This document shows, one piece after another, positions 1 to 14,658 of a stretch of 64,000 nucleotides of DNA; the stretch's first letter is position 1; each line of letters begins with the position of its first letter. The notes under the pieces are model-generated. The model saw nothing but the letters and a program-made list of their open reading frames with translations. It had not been told where the DNA came from and made no database searches. The DNA lies in assembly GCA_024509875.1 (NCBI GenBank), contig JAMPIV010018780.1, positions 1,185,058-1,249,057 on the forward strand. The letters run 5' to 3'. This stretch comes from Oreohelix idahoensis (Eukaryota; Mollusca; Gastropoda; Stylommatophora; Oreohelicidae). The position numbers and the translations under genes are program-made.

Positions 1-1
1 A

Positions 2-295
2 GATAAAGAGCTCCTCGCTCTTGTCTGGTCAATCACTAAACTGGACCGTTATCTCCTCGGATCACACTTTGTGGTGGAATCCGACCAGAAAGCTCTTACA
101 GCACTGAACACAGGGAACGTGAAGTCATCAAAGTCAGCGCGTTACGCTATTGCGCTTCAACCGTTCCATTTTGAGATACGAGCTATTCCTGGAGTACAGA
201 ATGTGTTTGCAGACTGTCTTTCAAGATGCCCTAGTGAACATGTCGAAATTAAACCACTTCCAGATGGTGAAACGTCCTCACAGAAACATGAATAA
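2..295 (+). CDS. Partial Pol: RNase H end of a Gmr1-like Ty3/gypsy retrotransposon (element 1)
   Basis: Open from the window edge to TAA at 293-295. The protein starts DKELLALVW and continues through VESDQKALTAL, YAIALQPFHF and ADCLSRCP, the second half of a Ty3/gypsy RNase H with its tether. The Pol on the minus strand at 32626-35778 has the same motifs and also ends a few residues after LSRCP, so both belong to one element group. No integrase follows. The stop is followed by about 1 kb of non-coding DNA and then an LTR, so RNase H is the last Pol domain here too. Everything upstream is outside the window. Strong on family; activity cannot be judged. Confidence 0.85.
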   Translation, partial: DKELLALVWSITKLDRYLLGSHFVVESDQKALTALNTGNVKSSKSARYAIALQPFHFEIRAIPGVQNVFADCLSRCPSEHVEIKPLPDGETSSQKHE

Positions 296-1290
296 CTTTG
301 TACATGGTCACTGATTATACATCTGTGGAGACTATGTGTAGTTCTGCAGTATTCGTATATATATAACTTTCAGAATATACTTACGTATGGATTATAACAT
401 TATTTCTTGTGAAGTAACGTTTTGTTAGAACGGGAACAGTGATATTAAAGTAACATTTTTTTTTAGTATGGAAACATTGGTAAGAGTGACAAATAGACAT
501 TCACTATTGTTATGGAACAGATTACACTACATATCGTGTTCGTAAGCGTATTTCAGACATGGTACATTGAGAACATATTCTTGTCGATTTAACTAGTTCT
601 AAAAGAATATTAACAATGAGTGAAATTGAAATCACTTAGAATAAATTAGTAATTAGTTATTTGTTCATAAATTAAGTACTATTAATTAGTATAATTCAAT
701 TTAATCAATTTGATTGATTATAAATCACACATCTACTAACTTTATTAGTGTTTCGCAATACGTGTATTCACGTATCCCACTACATGATATCTCACTTTTA
801 GATAACTAGTCAAACTTACTAGTGTTAGGAAATAGTAAGTGCGTTGCTTCTTAAAGTGTTTAATTATGCTTTGTTTCATTTTGCATGTTGTATTTTAAAA
901 TTTTCTGTTTTATTGATTCTTTTATCATTGATCATCATCAGTGTTGCTGTTCATTTTCATTTTTGAAATCATATGTTTCAAATTTCTTTTAAAAAAAAAT
1001 TTGGTTGAATTTTATTATCATCTTTTTTTTATGGTTTATTTCATTTTCATTCTCAACTTCTTTTTACTTCGAATATTACCACATCGTTCCAAAGTAGGTC
1101 GATGGTGGATGTGTGCTTTAATGCATACTATCATTTAGTTATATTGTTTTCATTTAATATTGTTTTCTTAATATGATATAATTTTATGCATGTCAAAAAT
1201 CTTGTTGTAGTTTTGACTCACCTCTCTCGAGTAATTAGTTCGAAAAAAATTAATAGAATTAATTTTTTTAAGGGGAGGTGATAAGGGAGC
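296..1290 (+). other. 3' non-coding region of element 1, ending in a polypurine tract
   Basis: AT-rich, without a convincing reading frame. It ends in a purine-rich stretch (AAGGGGAGGTGATAAGGGAG, about 1270-1289) directly before the LTR start, as expected of a plus-strand priming site. The minus-strand element has a comparable non-coding stretch of about 770 bp between its RNase H stop and its 3' LTR. Confidence 0.6.
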
Positions 1291-2399
1291 TGTTACGTAC
1301 ATTTATTACCTACGGGGGTAGTCTTCGGTCCTGCCAAATGTACGCACCAGTTTTATATAGTTATATTATTTGTGCGTTCGATTGATTCACGCACTGACGT
1401 GCACAATGCTGTGTGAGTTGCTTTGGACGCACGTGTAACCTAGTTGAGTAGTTTCTGACGTCATGTAAGGGGCAGCTCGGACCATATTTATGTCCGCTGT
1501 GTTATCCTTTGATTCTTGGCAAATGTGAAGTAGCCATCATTTGTATTCGTATCTATTGATCTTCATGGCGAAGTCAATAGTGGAAGTATAAAGTAAGTGT
1601 CGCCCCATTTCTTATGGCATGTTTATTTATGTACATTAAAGTATCAGGCCGCTCCTATTAATGGTCTAGCGGGAATTCATCGTAGATGACATTCCTAGAA
1701 TTGGACACACGGAGTCGATAGCCTTTGAATCTTTTCGTAGAGGGAGAATACCTACAAGAAATCAAGTTAATGAATTTATATGCTTCACATGTTTAATATG
1801 CTGTTACTACAATGCCAGAAGCGTGGCATAGAATGGGAGAGGTTAGTCAACTGGAATCTCTAACCTGTTCGTATTATCATGTATGACTTTGTTTGAAAAC
1901 TATATACTATATATAACGGGATGTATGGAGAAAGTCTGGGATTAGGAAGTATGATATGGAAGAATTTTATCCTGGAGTATGAATACGTTACCATGATGTC
2001 CGTCCTTGAAGGAAGGTCAATGGACTTGAATGAGCGGAATAGTATATGGTAACAGTTTTGTGATCCTCAGTCACTTGAGTCAGAGGACTTTATTAGTAGA
2101 GAATCTTCAGGAATTTTAAAAGTAATTATCAACATGTTGACGTATGATTTCTGCGCCTGTGACGATGTTAGTCTTGTCCACTCTGTATGTGCTGTGTCGA
2201 ATAAAATCTATGTACAGTTACCACCGACTTCTGTACTGCCAGTACTTGCCCAGTTCACCCAGTTCAATACTACTTGTTGAAGTTCGTTTGAAGAATATTG
2301 TTGACATTCGTTCATTTTAACCATTCGCGTTTTAAGCTACCACTTCACCAGTATAAACTGAACTCAACGATAAAGCGGAGTCAACAGTAAGCTTTATTG
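1291..2399 (+). repeat. 3' LTR of element 1 (right edge approximate)
   Basis: Starts TGTTACGTACA immediately after the polypurine tract. The LTRs of the minus-strand element start TGTTACGCACGG and the solo LTR at 41120 starts TGTTGCGCAC, so the left edge is well supported. The right edge is placed near GCTTTATT at about 2392-2399 by similarity to the end of the solo LTR (GCTTTATCA). No 5' LTR lies in the window for comparison. Confidence 0.55.
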
Positions 2400-3514
2400 G
2401 GTGAATAAGGTTTGGATGAATCGCCATTGCCTTTCTAAAGGACTTATCTTAAAAATGCTGCTGCTTCAGTCAATAATAGTAGTAGTCAGGATCACCAACT
2501 ATGTGACTCCTGACTGAAGATAAGGGGTCAAGCTCCACTTGTATTCAGAGCAATCAACTCCCACACGCTCCTCTTCTTAGTTAATGCAGCCACGAGGTAA
2601 AGGCCTGATACAACCCTCAAGTAAAGAAATTCACACACTCAAGCTGACAGGCCGTAAAAGGGTTCTAGCACTGTTCACAGTTCATACGGCAAAGGCTTTG
2701 TCCTTCTGTCTCTTTTAGTACACGTCAGCTCGGCATGGAATCTTAGGTTTTCAATGGCGGAACTTACAAGAAGTTGTTACTTTTTATCAAACTACACCCA
2801 ACCAATCAGAAGACGAGTCAAAAAGTTAACTATTTTTGAGACTATAAACTTGGGCGGTTTTAAGTGTGTTTGTCTAATCTGACCAAATTTGAAAATATTA
2901 TATCATAGTTATTTGTGGACCGATTTTAATTATCAAAAGTGATAATTAAATGGCCAATTTCTCTCTATCGTTCTCTATAGTTTTCCTTTAGTTATTCCTT
3001 TGCATTTTCATCTGAGTAATTTTTTTGTAATTAAATGTGACCTTACCCTGATATAAAAATATCACTGAATTAAATTTTTCTAAGTTAAGATAATTTTATT
3101 ATGAGGGAATCTTTATGTTTATGTGTTAAGCAATCTCAGCGCTATAATTTGAGATATCCCATTCATTCTAAGTATCTTTAGTTATTAAGAAATAAATTAT
3201 CTACGTTCGGTCAAAAACACAAAATAGGCATTTATTTCTCGTCAACCAAAATTTTCTTGTCCCTGCAAGAAAAGGAAACGATTTGATTGGTTGTTAAATT
3301 TGTACTATGCTCTTCGATCAATTTTGGGGTGGGTGGTAAATTTTGACTTGTTTCTTAAAAAAATTCAAATACACTAGATAAATTGTTGGCGGTAAATTTG
3401 ACTTGCCCTTCAGACAAATTTCAAATACTGTAGTTATTTATAGATTTAAAAATATGATAGCTAATTCGCTTTGAGTGGGGAATTTGAGCGTGTTGTCATA
3501 CGGATTCACTTCAC
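2400..3514. other. No gene recognised
   Basis: AT-rich sequence without long open frames. I see no tRNA, terminal inverted repeat or recognisable TE domain here. Confidence 0.5.
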
Positions 3515-4110
3515 TACAAAGACATAAAACTCCAACCCCTAATTTCAAAGAAACATAAGGTTAGTATGTTAAATCTACATTGTTTACATGTGAAGACATA
3601 GAGCTCCTACCCCTAATTTCAAAGAAACATAAGGTTAGTATGTTAAATCTACACTGTCTACATGTGAAGACATAAAACTCCATCCCCTAATTTCAAAGAA
3701 ACATAAGGTTAGTATGTTAAATCTACATGTGAAGACATAAGGCTCCTACCCCAAATTTCAAAGAAATATAAGGTTAGTATGTTAAATCTACACTGTCTAC
3801 ATGTGAAGACACACGGCTCCCACCCTTAATTTCAAAGAAACATAAGGTTAGTATGTTAAATCTACATTGTCTACATGTGAAGACATAACACTCCAACCCC
3901 TAATTTCAAAGAAACATAAGGTTAGTATGTTAAATCTACATTATCTACATGTGAAGACATAGGGCTCCCACCCTTAATTTCAAAGAAACATAAGGTTAGT
4001 ATGTTAAATCTACATTGTCTACATGTGAAGCCATAGGGTTGCTCCCCCTAGTTAAGTTAAGAAAAAAACACACAAAACATATGGTAAGTATATTAAATCT
4101 CTATTGCCTA
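3515..4110. repeat. Tandem array of a ~74-bp unit, about eight copies
   Basis: The units share AAGGTTAGTATGTTAAATCT and CTACATGTGAAGACATA, joined by CTCCNACCCCTAATTTC. AAACATAAGG recurs near 3551, 3625, 3700, 3766, 3838, 3912 and 3986, with a degenerate copy after 4065. One unit (about 3700-3766) is short because it lacks an internal segment. No coding potential is conserved between units. Confidence 0.9.
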
Positions 4111-4479
4111 CACGTGAAGATATGAAGACAGAGGACTTCTTCCTCTAGTTTCAGGCAAACATACTGTCAGCACAGAGTGTCAGAGAATTATTCACCAGAT
4201 AATGAAAGGTCAATAACACTTAACAAATACGAGTGCTTCAGATAAATGAAACTGCACAGCCTTAACCTAAGGAATTATACTGGTCACATTCACTGAACTT
4301 AATTTCTGCTGTGCTGCTGCAAAACACATGGACGGAACTGGAGTATCGGATGGACACTGTCCATGTTTTAAGGGGTGCCCGCGATGAGACTATTTCAAAA
4401 ATTGTATCCTGAGCTTTTCATTCTGAATGTGAATTTCAGGTTTTGATCATGGTGAAGTAAATCTGATTCCTTTGATATC
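4111..4479. other. No gene recognised
   Basis: A degraded continuation of the satellite runs to about 4140. Unique-looking AT-rich sequence follows. Confidence 0.4.
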
Positions 4480-5300
4480 TTCTGGGCTTTTCCATATGTG
4501 TTCTTTCCTTGAATGCTGTTTAAAAAAATGTGTTACATATAACCAGCTGATTTTCTTCACAGAAAGGTGTGCTTCCCTTGTATTGTTTCTTTTCCCCCAA
4601 CCATATTACCTTACTTTTTTCTTTTCTCATGTTGGCATTCATGTCTCCTTATTACCTTATCTGTAGATTTTACTGGTTTAAGTGTGTGTTTGTGTTCTTT
4701 ATTTATAGTATATAATATATCTATTTCCTCTTTTCCTTATTCTTTGGTTGGTGCAAATGTTTGTAATAATGCTGTGTCAGATTGTTTTGCTCTCACTTTC
4801 AATAACATAATTCTGTCATTAAATGTCCAATATCCTCACACATATCTTTCTAGTTCTTTTTTTTCAGCAATATTTTAACTCCTCGCAAATTTTTTTGTTT
4901 CTCCTCCTGAGTGTGATATTTTTCTCTGTTTATTTACCCAGTGTTTGCCAATCTTACCTTGGTAACGTACTGAGTATTGGTTTCCACATTTTAGAATAAC
5001 CAATCCTAGGGGAGGCTATGCTGAACTGTTGTTAGTGAGGTAGTGCCATGAATAAACATGTGAATTCCTAACGCTTCATCTTGTGTTATGACTATTCTGT
5101 TATAGTCAACATCACAGAACATGACAACCTCTGCCACCCCCTGTAGATCAAGTTTCATAATGCCTGACTCTAAAATAAAGTTATCTAGTTTCTCTGATCC
5201 ACTTAAAGTCCTGACATTGCATATGCCTATTTTTAAGTTTCACTTTCTAATTTTTAGCTGGTTTTCTCAGAATGCTTCCTTTCCTTATTACAGGAGTTAC
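4480..5300 (-). pseudogene. Decayed LINE endonuclease region
   Basis: The minus strand around 5230-5000 reads CNVRTLSGSEKLDNFILESG and then VMFCDVDYNRIVITQDEALG. This resembles the N-terminal start of apurinic-type LINE endonucleases (the T/CWNVRSL-type opening seen intact at about 58640). Stops and frameshifts interrupt the rest. It is probably an old 5' fragment of an RTE-like element; the family cannot be fixed by eye. Confidence 0.35.
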
Positions 5301-5702
5301 CTCTTCCTTTTTAGTTTTTTTAAATTGTTAACGCATGTTAGATTCTGCCCCAGAGGCCAGGAGCTACCTGTATAGATATTTTTGTTTTTGTGTTGTTGAA
5401 TCAATACATTCTTCAGGATATATACATGATGAGGTCTTAATCTCTTCCATAGTGCCCAGCTGTTATCATCCTCTGTGTCCCAATATGCCTCTAGTGTGCC
5501 ATACACTTTGCTATTTTGTTTTGTGAGCAGTTGATTTATTTCAGATTATTCTCTCACTCGGCATCTCATTATTTGTATACTAGGGATAAACATTCCCTTA
5601 AGTAGGATTTCTTTTAGGTACAGAGAGGGTACTATTGATTAAGGATTTTAGAATGGGAAATCCTATAAAATATTAGAAGTTTAGATTTCTATATATAGTA
5701 CA

Positions 5703-6110
5703 CTTCTTCTTCAAGTACCATGCCTAGTGGCATAGGAGATCATGTCTATCCACAACTTCATGTCTCCAATACAATTAATCAATTCTGCTGTTGACTTATT
5801 TCCATGCCACAAAGTCAAACTGTCCAGTATTTGCTCTCTTTTTCTCCTTCAATCTTACCTGTTGTTACGATATATTCCAGCTTTCCTCTTCTCATAACAT
5901 GCCCAAAAAAAAAAGTGGACAGCTTCTTTCTAACTTGTGAAATAAGTTTCCTTTGTGCACTGGCCTCTTTCAGGACATCCTCATTACTCTTTTTGGCTGT
6001 CAAAGGTATTTTTAACATTCTTCTGTAAAACCACATCTCTGTGCACGGCTGTTTGTACCCTATACCAGAGCGCTCTTTTAGTTTTGGTGACCGGAATTCT
6101 GACACCGGGT
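5703..6110 (-). mobile_element. LINE family B (RTE-like), 3' fragment
   Basis: The minus strand encodes the C-terminal tail of the RT protein (WFYRRMLKIPLTAKKSNEDV, HVMRRGKLEYIVTTGKIEG) and ends in a (GAA)n tail, seen on the plus strand as CTTCTTCTTC at about 5705. It matches the better copy at 63254-63725 motif for motif. It is 5'-truncated and carries a frameshift near an A-run. In RTE and BovB elements this tail follows the RT core; its function is poorly known. Confidence 0.75.
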
Positions 6111-6917
6111 AATAAATCTTCCTTGCACCGTAAATGCCTACTGCTAGTTTTGGCGCGGAAAATCAGCTGATGTGTGTGTAAAATCAGTAATTATATAAAT
6201 CATTACACACTCGTTCTGGTTAAACACAGCGCTAAAATTCTTTTGTGTACTATAACTTTGTTCTGTGTTCTATTTTTTATTACATTTTTATTTGTTTGAA
6301 ATTATTTTTGACGGAGTTACAGACTTTTGAAAACAGCGTCATCATTTGAGGAAATTCATAAAATAAGTAATCATTTTATTAATTTAATATCTAAAAATCG
6401 GTCCATTCGTTTGAGTTTATAATTATAAAGACTTCTCGAAGGGAAGCTAAAGATTATTTCCACATACTTTTTTTTTTGGTTTCATATCTTGAGAATGTGT
6501 GGTAGTCAGTTTTGTGAGTTTGGCATTACAAGAACAAGCATATTTTCACCAGATTTTATAACATTTAAATCACTGTAAAGTAAACGCATTCCTGATACTC
6601 GCAAATCTTAAATAAGGTTGTAAAAAAATAACTTTTCGTAAAGCACCATCTGTTTTTGCATTTTCATTCATTTATAATGATATTTAACTGCGTATATAAG
6701 CGTCAGAAAACATGTAAAGCTATATATAGATTACTTCCACATACTTTGATCTATCTTTCAAGTCTTGTTAATCTTGTATTTATAATATGAATGTCTTTTT
6801 TTTATTGTGTGTGAGATAAGGACTGTTCTATTAGTGTTCTTTGGTAGACAATCCTGTGCACACGACGGCTGCCAAAGAATTCTAAGTAACTGTTTGTATA
6901 TCTTCTTTCATTCACAG
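6111..6917. other. AT-rich flank of the first DDE-like gene
   Basis: No gene recognised. TTTCCACATACTTT-like motifs recur near 6458 and 6738. The stretch ends in a good 3' splice site (TCTTTCATTCACAG, to 6917). Earlier exons or a promoter of the gene that follows may lie here, but I cannot identify them. Confidence 0.35.
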
Positions 6918-10177
<3,260 letters not shown>

Positions 10178-10737
10178 TAATTGAGCGAAAATTTGGGGCT
10201 AGAGCAAATTATGGCAGTTGTTGCGTGAGAGTGACAGAATTAACAGAGTGTGGAAATCATTTAATAGGTGTATGTTTTATTTATTAAATTGAACATTTAG
10301 TTTTACTCATGACCATACTCATTTTTACATAACCATCATGATGTATGATTGAGATAATTGTTAGCTCTCATGTTTTGGGGACAATTGGGTGTGTTATTTT
10401 AAGGTAATAAATGTGGACTTGCAATTTAATGTTTCAATAACACTGACAAACAACATTTTTCTTTCTTATATAAGAATAAGTGTTCTTAGGTCAGTTTCTT
10501 GCGCTGATTTCAAATTTGAAATCCGTTTATCTCTATCACGTCGGGTTCTTAAGATATTTGTAAATAAATATATTTTTGGGAAACCGTTATTTGCTCCGTT
10601 TCATTTTTACTATATAACTTTTTAAAAATTAATAAAATGCAAAATAATTCTACTTTTTATACTGCTAAAAGATGCATGACATATGTTACGTTATATTTCA
10701 AATAGTTACTGTATTTTGAAATAATTCCGAATGAAAT
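10178..10737. other. Spacer between the two DDE-like genes
   Basis: AT-rich, no gene. It holds the 3' end of the first element and the 5' flank of the second. I could not see terminal inverted repeats or a target duplication that would set either boundary. Confidence 0.4.
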
Positions 10738-12423
10738 ATGGCTTCTAGAAGTTGTAGAAATTCGGCTGATCTGTTCTGTTACGTGTGCGGATATTTTACA
10801 GATCGTGTTCACCAGAAAAACTTTACACCATTGCTAAAGAAAGCATATGAACTTTATTTCGATTCGAAAGTTGATGATGCAAATAAATCTTGGAAGCCAA
10901 CTGCAGTTTGTTCGACTTGTGAAAATACATTGGCAGGTTGGTTACGAAAATCGCCGAAGCATAAGTCGATGCCTTTTGGAGTGCCAGTAATATGGCGTGA
11001 ACCGACAAATCACGCTACTGATTGTTACTTCTGCTTGACAAATATCTATGGTTTCACTTTTAAAACTAGAAAGTCTGTGGTTTATCCAAATATTGAATTG
11101 GTTTCGAAACCAGTGCCTCATGATCCAATCACGTGTCCGATCCCAGTTCCACCAGAACAATATCCGTTGGACGTGAATGAACCATCAGAAAGTGATAGTT
11201 TACCTGCTTTAGAAACTAATTCTGACTCGGATTATATACCGGTGAATGATGGTGTTCACTTAATTAACCATTCAAAACTTTCAGATCTAATACGTGATCT
11301 CGCCAAAGGACAAGCGGAATTACTCGGTTCGCGACTCAAAGAATGGAATCTTTTAGCGCCCAATACTCCGATATCTAAATTTCGTCATAGACACAGAGAA
11401 CGTGTTCAATACTTTGAGATAGATGATGATATTTGTTATTGCAAAGATGTAAAAGGTCTAATGGTGCACCTCGGTCATGAGCACATAGTCAACGAATGGC
11501 GACTTTTCATCGACTCTTCCAAGACTAGTCTAAAAGCCGTGTTATTGCATAATGGAAATTCATTTTCATCAATTCCAGTAGCCTACTCTGTTCATATGAA
11601 AGAAACTTATGACAATATGGCTATACTTTTGGCAAAAATAAAGTACAATGACTACCAATGGCGGATTTGTGGAGACCTAAAGGTCATTGCAATTCTCACA
11701 GGCATGCAGACTGGGTATACTAAATTTTGTTGCTTCCTATGTGAATGGGACAGCTGCAACAGACAGGAACATTATGCAAGAAAGGTGTGGCCTATCAGGG
11801 ATCATATGCAGCTCGGGCATAAAAATGTAATACACGAGCCATTAGTTAACAAAGACAGCATCATTTTACCACCGTTACATATAAAGTTGGGGCTCATGAA
11901 GTGTTTCGTAAAAGCGTTAGTGAAAACGAGCAAATCTTTCACTTATCTTCGAGAAAAGTTTCCGCAAATTAGCGATGCAAAGATAAAGGAAGGTATCTTT
12001 GTAGGACCTCAGATTAGGAAAGTTATTGCAGACAAACAATTCGAGAACTTGTTACATGGTAGTGAACTTCGCGCATTGATGGCATTCAAATCGATCGTCG
12101 ATAACTTTCTGGGAAATCACAAATCTGTCGACTATGTGCATATTGTTAAGTAGTGCATAGATGCATACAGAATTATGGGCTGTAACATGTCCCTCAAAAT
12201 CCATTTGCTCGATTCGCATCTTGACTTTTCCCCCTGACAACCTTGGCGAAGTCAGCGATGAACATGGAGAACGATTCCATCAAGATATCGCCGTAATGGA
12301 GTCACGTTATCATGGGCGGTGGAGTGTGACCATGCTTGCCGATTATTGTTGGATGCTTCATCGCGATGTACCACATGCCATTCACCGACGAAAGTCGACT
12401 GCAAAGAAATTCAAGCCTACATA
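10738..12423 (+). pseudogene. DDE-like transposase-type gene, nearly complete, with two lesions
   Basis: From ATG 10738 an open frame of 471 codons runs to TAG 12151-12153. Homology continues past it (MGCNMSLKIHLLDSHLDF), then switches frame at a C-run near 12228-12232 and runs on through NLGEVSDEHGERFHQDI and SVTMLADYCWMLHRDVP to a stop at about 12423. The N-terminus has three Cys-x2-Cys pairs (C14/C17, C58/C61, C96/C99), probably zinc-binding. Candidate catalytic residues: D259 in WRLFIDSSK, D313 in CGDLK, and an acidic residue in DEHGERFH. A knuckle-like FCCFLCEWDS follows the second Asp. I know this type as an uncharacterised, repeated protein in arthropod and cnidarian genomes. One stop and one frameshift make it a young pseudogene or an assembly error. 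Transposase function is inferred from the acidic triad and repetitive occurrence. Confidence 0.65.
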
Positions 12424-13175
12424 ACTGTTATACTTCTTGTACAAATGATGTTGTAATACTGTATGCGTTGTTAAAAAACTTCAATTGCGTATTTCTAGAG
12501 ATCCCGACCTGATAGAGAAAAACGGTTTGCAGATTTAAAAACAGCGCATTAAAATTGACCAGAAAAACATAGAAATGTTAGAGAAAGAAAAAAAAAGTTT
12601 TTTTTTGTTAGTCAGTGTAATTAATGTTTGACGCATGAAACCAAAACAAAACTATGATATCCATTTTCTACAGGTTTTCTACTTTTGATTTCTGTAACTT
12701 GTTATGCTTGTTGATTGTGATCGTTTTAGTGTAAATTGCATTAGAAACAAACCATAACAAAATATTAAAAAAACGTAAATTTTACACTATTTCAGACTAT
12801 TATATCTTCTGTTCTAATTGTGATAAATTGTTTTTCTTGTTCTAAAATTTACTCTAACATTTCTAGTCTAGCTTTACGCAAAATTAAAGCCGGTATTTAT
12901 AATAATAAAGTAGCCTAAAAGCATTAATTAAGCTGACTCACTCCCATACAGTAACTCAGAACTTTTATTTCCCTTTAGTCACAATGGGATTTTAAAAAGA
13001 ATTAAGAAATTAGCAATCATTTATTTCTGAAAACCAAATCCTAAATCCCATGACTTTTCTACATTAAAAAAAAAAATTTGAGGCTCTTCTTGGATCTAAA
13101 TTTTTTTTTTTTTTTTCACATTTGATGACTTTTCAAAATTTTCATGAATTGTGGGAACCCTGATATCTGAAAAAG
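12424..13175. other. No gene recognised; 3' flank of DRC3-like gene
   Basis: AT-rich, with several A or T homopolymers. On the minus strand this is immediately downstream of the DRC3-like stop codon and must contain its 3' UTR. I could not single out a poly(A) signal with confidence. Confidence 0.4.
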
Positions 13176-13421
13176 TCACCCACCTGTCACAATGTCCAGG
13201 TCATCTAGCTCCTCTTGAAAGCAGTGTGTCACATGATTGATCTCAATGACCCGTGTACGGTTGCGATCAATCTCCTCTTTTTGGTGAATAGTGTCCAATA
13301 AGTTTTTAAGCCATGTTCTAGCACCAGTCACAATGTCATCTTCTTTGTTATCAATTTTCAGCATATGCATATCATGTGAGGATGTAAGTGCACTCATTAC
13401 AGTGTCCTTGTCGATAAGTAA
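13176..13421 (-). CDS. DRC3: DRC3-like last coding exon (C-terminus)
   Basis: Reads LLIDKDTVMSALTSSHDMHM, then LKIDNKEDDIVTGARTWLKN, then RNRTRVIEINHVTHCFQEEL and LDDLDI, ending in TGA at 13178-13176. The DKDT-SHD-H-LKIDN-ED block and the terminal RNR-RV-EIN helix match the C-terminus of DRC3/LRRC48 as I know it. The 3' splice site is CTATAAACAG before 13421, phase 0, matching the upstream exon. A GTGGGTGA donor-like motif overlaps the stop, so a further short exon is possible but not required: the family ends about here. DRC3 is part of the nexin link that regulates axonemal dyneins. Confidence 0.8.
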   Translation of the reverse strand, partial: LLIDKDTVMSALTSSHDMHMLKIDNKEDDIVTGARTWLKNLLDTIHQKEEIDRNRTRVIEINHVTHCFQEELDDLDIVTGG

Positions 13422-13469
13422 CTGTTTATAGAAGGGAAGACAGAAACTTTAGTTAATGAAGATTGATTT

Positions 13470-13607
13470 TTTGTGTTTTTGTTTTAAGGACCATCTTCAT
13501 TGCAAATGGACAACTCCATCAGTGCTCTGATCTCCTCCCTTAGATCTCACAAGGAGGCTCTCAGCACAGTGCACAATCTCCATAACACCAGCGAGAATCC
13601 CGATATT
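13470..13607 (+). repeat. Dispersed repeat S, copy 1
   Basis: Shares CTCCTCCCTTAGA, CACAAGGAGG and TCTCAGCACAG with copies at 51545-51690 (same strand) and 19165-19270 (opposite strand). It starts about 50 bp upstream, in gene sense, of the last DRC3-like exon. No RT domain or pol III box is clear; probably a SINE-like or exapted family. Confidence 0.6.
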
Positions 13608-13896
13608 TAAGGTGAGTAAGGTAGTCTCACAGTAGATACTGCAGTAGCAGAGTGAAGTATTGGAGACTTGACTATACTAGATCCAGTTGAGTTTCCTTTC
13701 TAGCTGTCTTCACTTTCCTTATTTCAAGAGCAGAGTTAGGTACACATTTACAGCTGGGTAAACTGGACCATAATGCTACCATGGTATTGGTCCCAGAACC
13801 TGATAACTTCACAAGAGGAAAGTGTTTTAACCGCTTAACCAATCCGATGCTCAGTAAAGATGATATATAACATAAATTAACAATAACAGTAACTTC

Positions 13897-13943
13897 TACC
13901 TCTACACCTCACAGTAGACAGGGAACGACTAAGTAAGTAAGTA
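13897..13943 (+). mobile_element. Extremely short (47-bp) LINE C insertion with target duplication
   Basis: Contains only the 3' end of family C (CTCTACACCTCACAGTAGAC, then GGAACGACTAAGTAAG). The direct repeat AGTAACTTCT flanks it at 13887-13896 and 13944-13953. The (TAAG)n tail marks the 3' end. Confidence 0.75.
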
Positions 13944-13979
13944 AGTAACTTCTGATTGGCAATGAACTGAGAAAATTAA

Positions 13980-14275
13980 TTACTTACTAAGTCGTTCCTC
14001 TTCTACCATGAGGTGTAGAGGTTTGGAAGAGAGAGCGTCAAACTATCCTATCGGCTGTCTTCCTCCTGGCCTGGTTCCATTCTAGTCCTCGGTCTTTCAG
14101 AGATTGTCTAATGTTGTCCTCCCAGCAGACTCTGGGTTGTCCTGGAGGTCTGGATCCCTGGCTCTTAGTTTTCCATACTTGTCGTGGTAGCCGATCTTCT
14201 CCCATTCTGCAGACATGGCCAAACGATCTTAGTTGGGACTGTTCTACTTGGGTCTGCAGGGGTTGAGAAAACAAT
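13980..14275 (-). mobile_element. LINE family C, 3' fragment
   Basis: The minus strand encodes QTQVEQSQLRSFGHVCRMGE and RVCWEDNIRQSLKDRGLEWN, the C-terminal tail seen at 61300-61599, and ends in the (TAAG)n tail (plus strand TTACTTACTAAGTCG). TGAGAAAA occurs just outside both ends (about 13968 and 14268) and is a possible target duplication. Confidence 0.8.
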
Positions 14276-14648
14276 AACTAAAAACAAAGAATTAGTCATC
14301 CCATGTTGATCTGAAAGGATCAATGTGATTTACTAGGCTGTTCATTTTGGGCAATTACTGAGGTTAGGTATTGTGACAGGTTATGTAAATAGATTACTTG
14401 AATCCGCACGTCTTGACTTCCCACCTTTGCTTCCTTATTAGTATGCAAGGTTGTTAACGTAGAACCTATGCACTTCGATATCTGTCTAACTCATAAGTTA
14501 GCCACGCCTATATCGTTTTCTCTATGTCTTACAGGCACTAGTGAGTATTTACAAACAGACCTATTAGCTAGTCCAGATGCGTTAACTGAATTATCACGCG
14601 AGTGATTGGGCAATCGTTGAAATAGTGACAGATCAGACTGAACGCAGG
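14276..14648. other. No gene recognised
   Basis: Sequence left of the G insertion. It probably joins what is now 16374 onward, and could belong to an older LTR-type repeat, but no LTR edges are evident. Confidence 0.35.
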
Positions 14649-14658
14649 TAGAAAGTGA

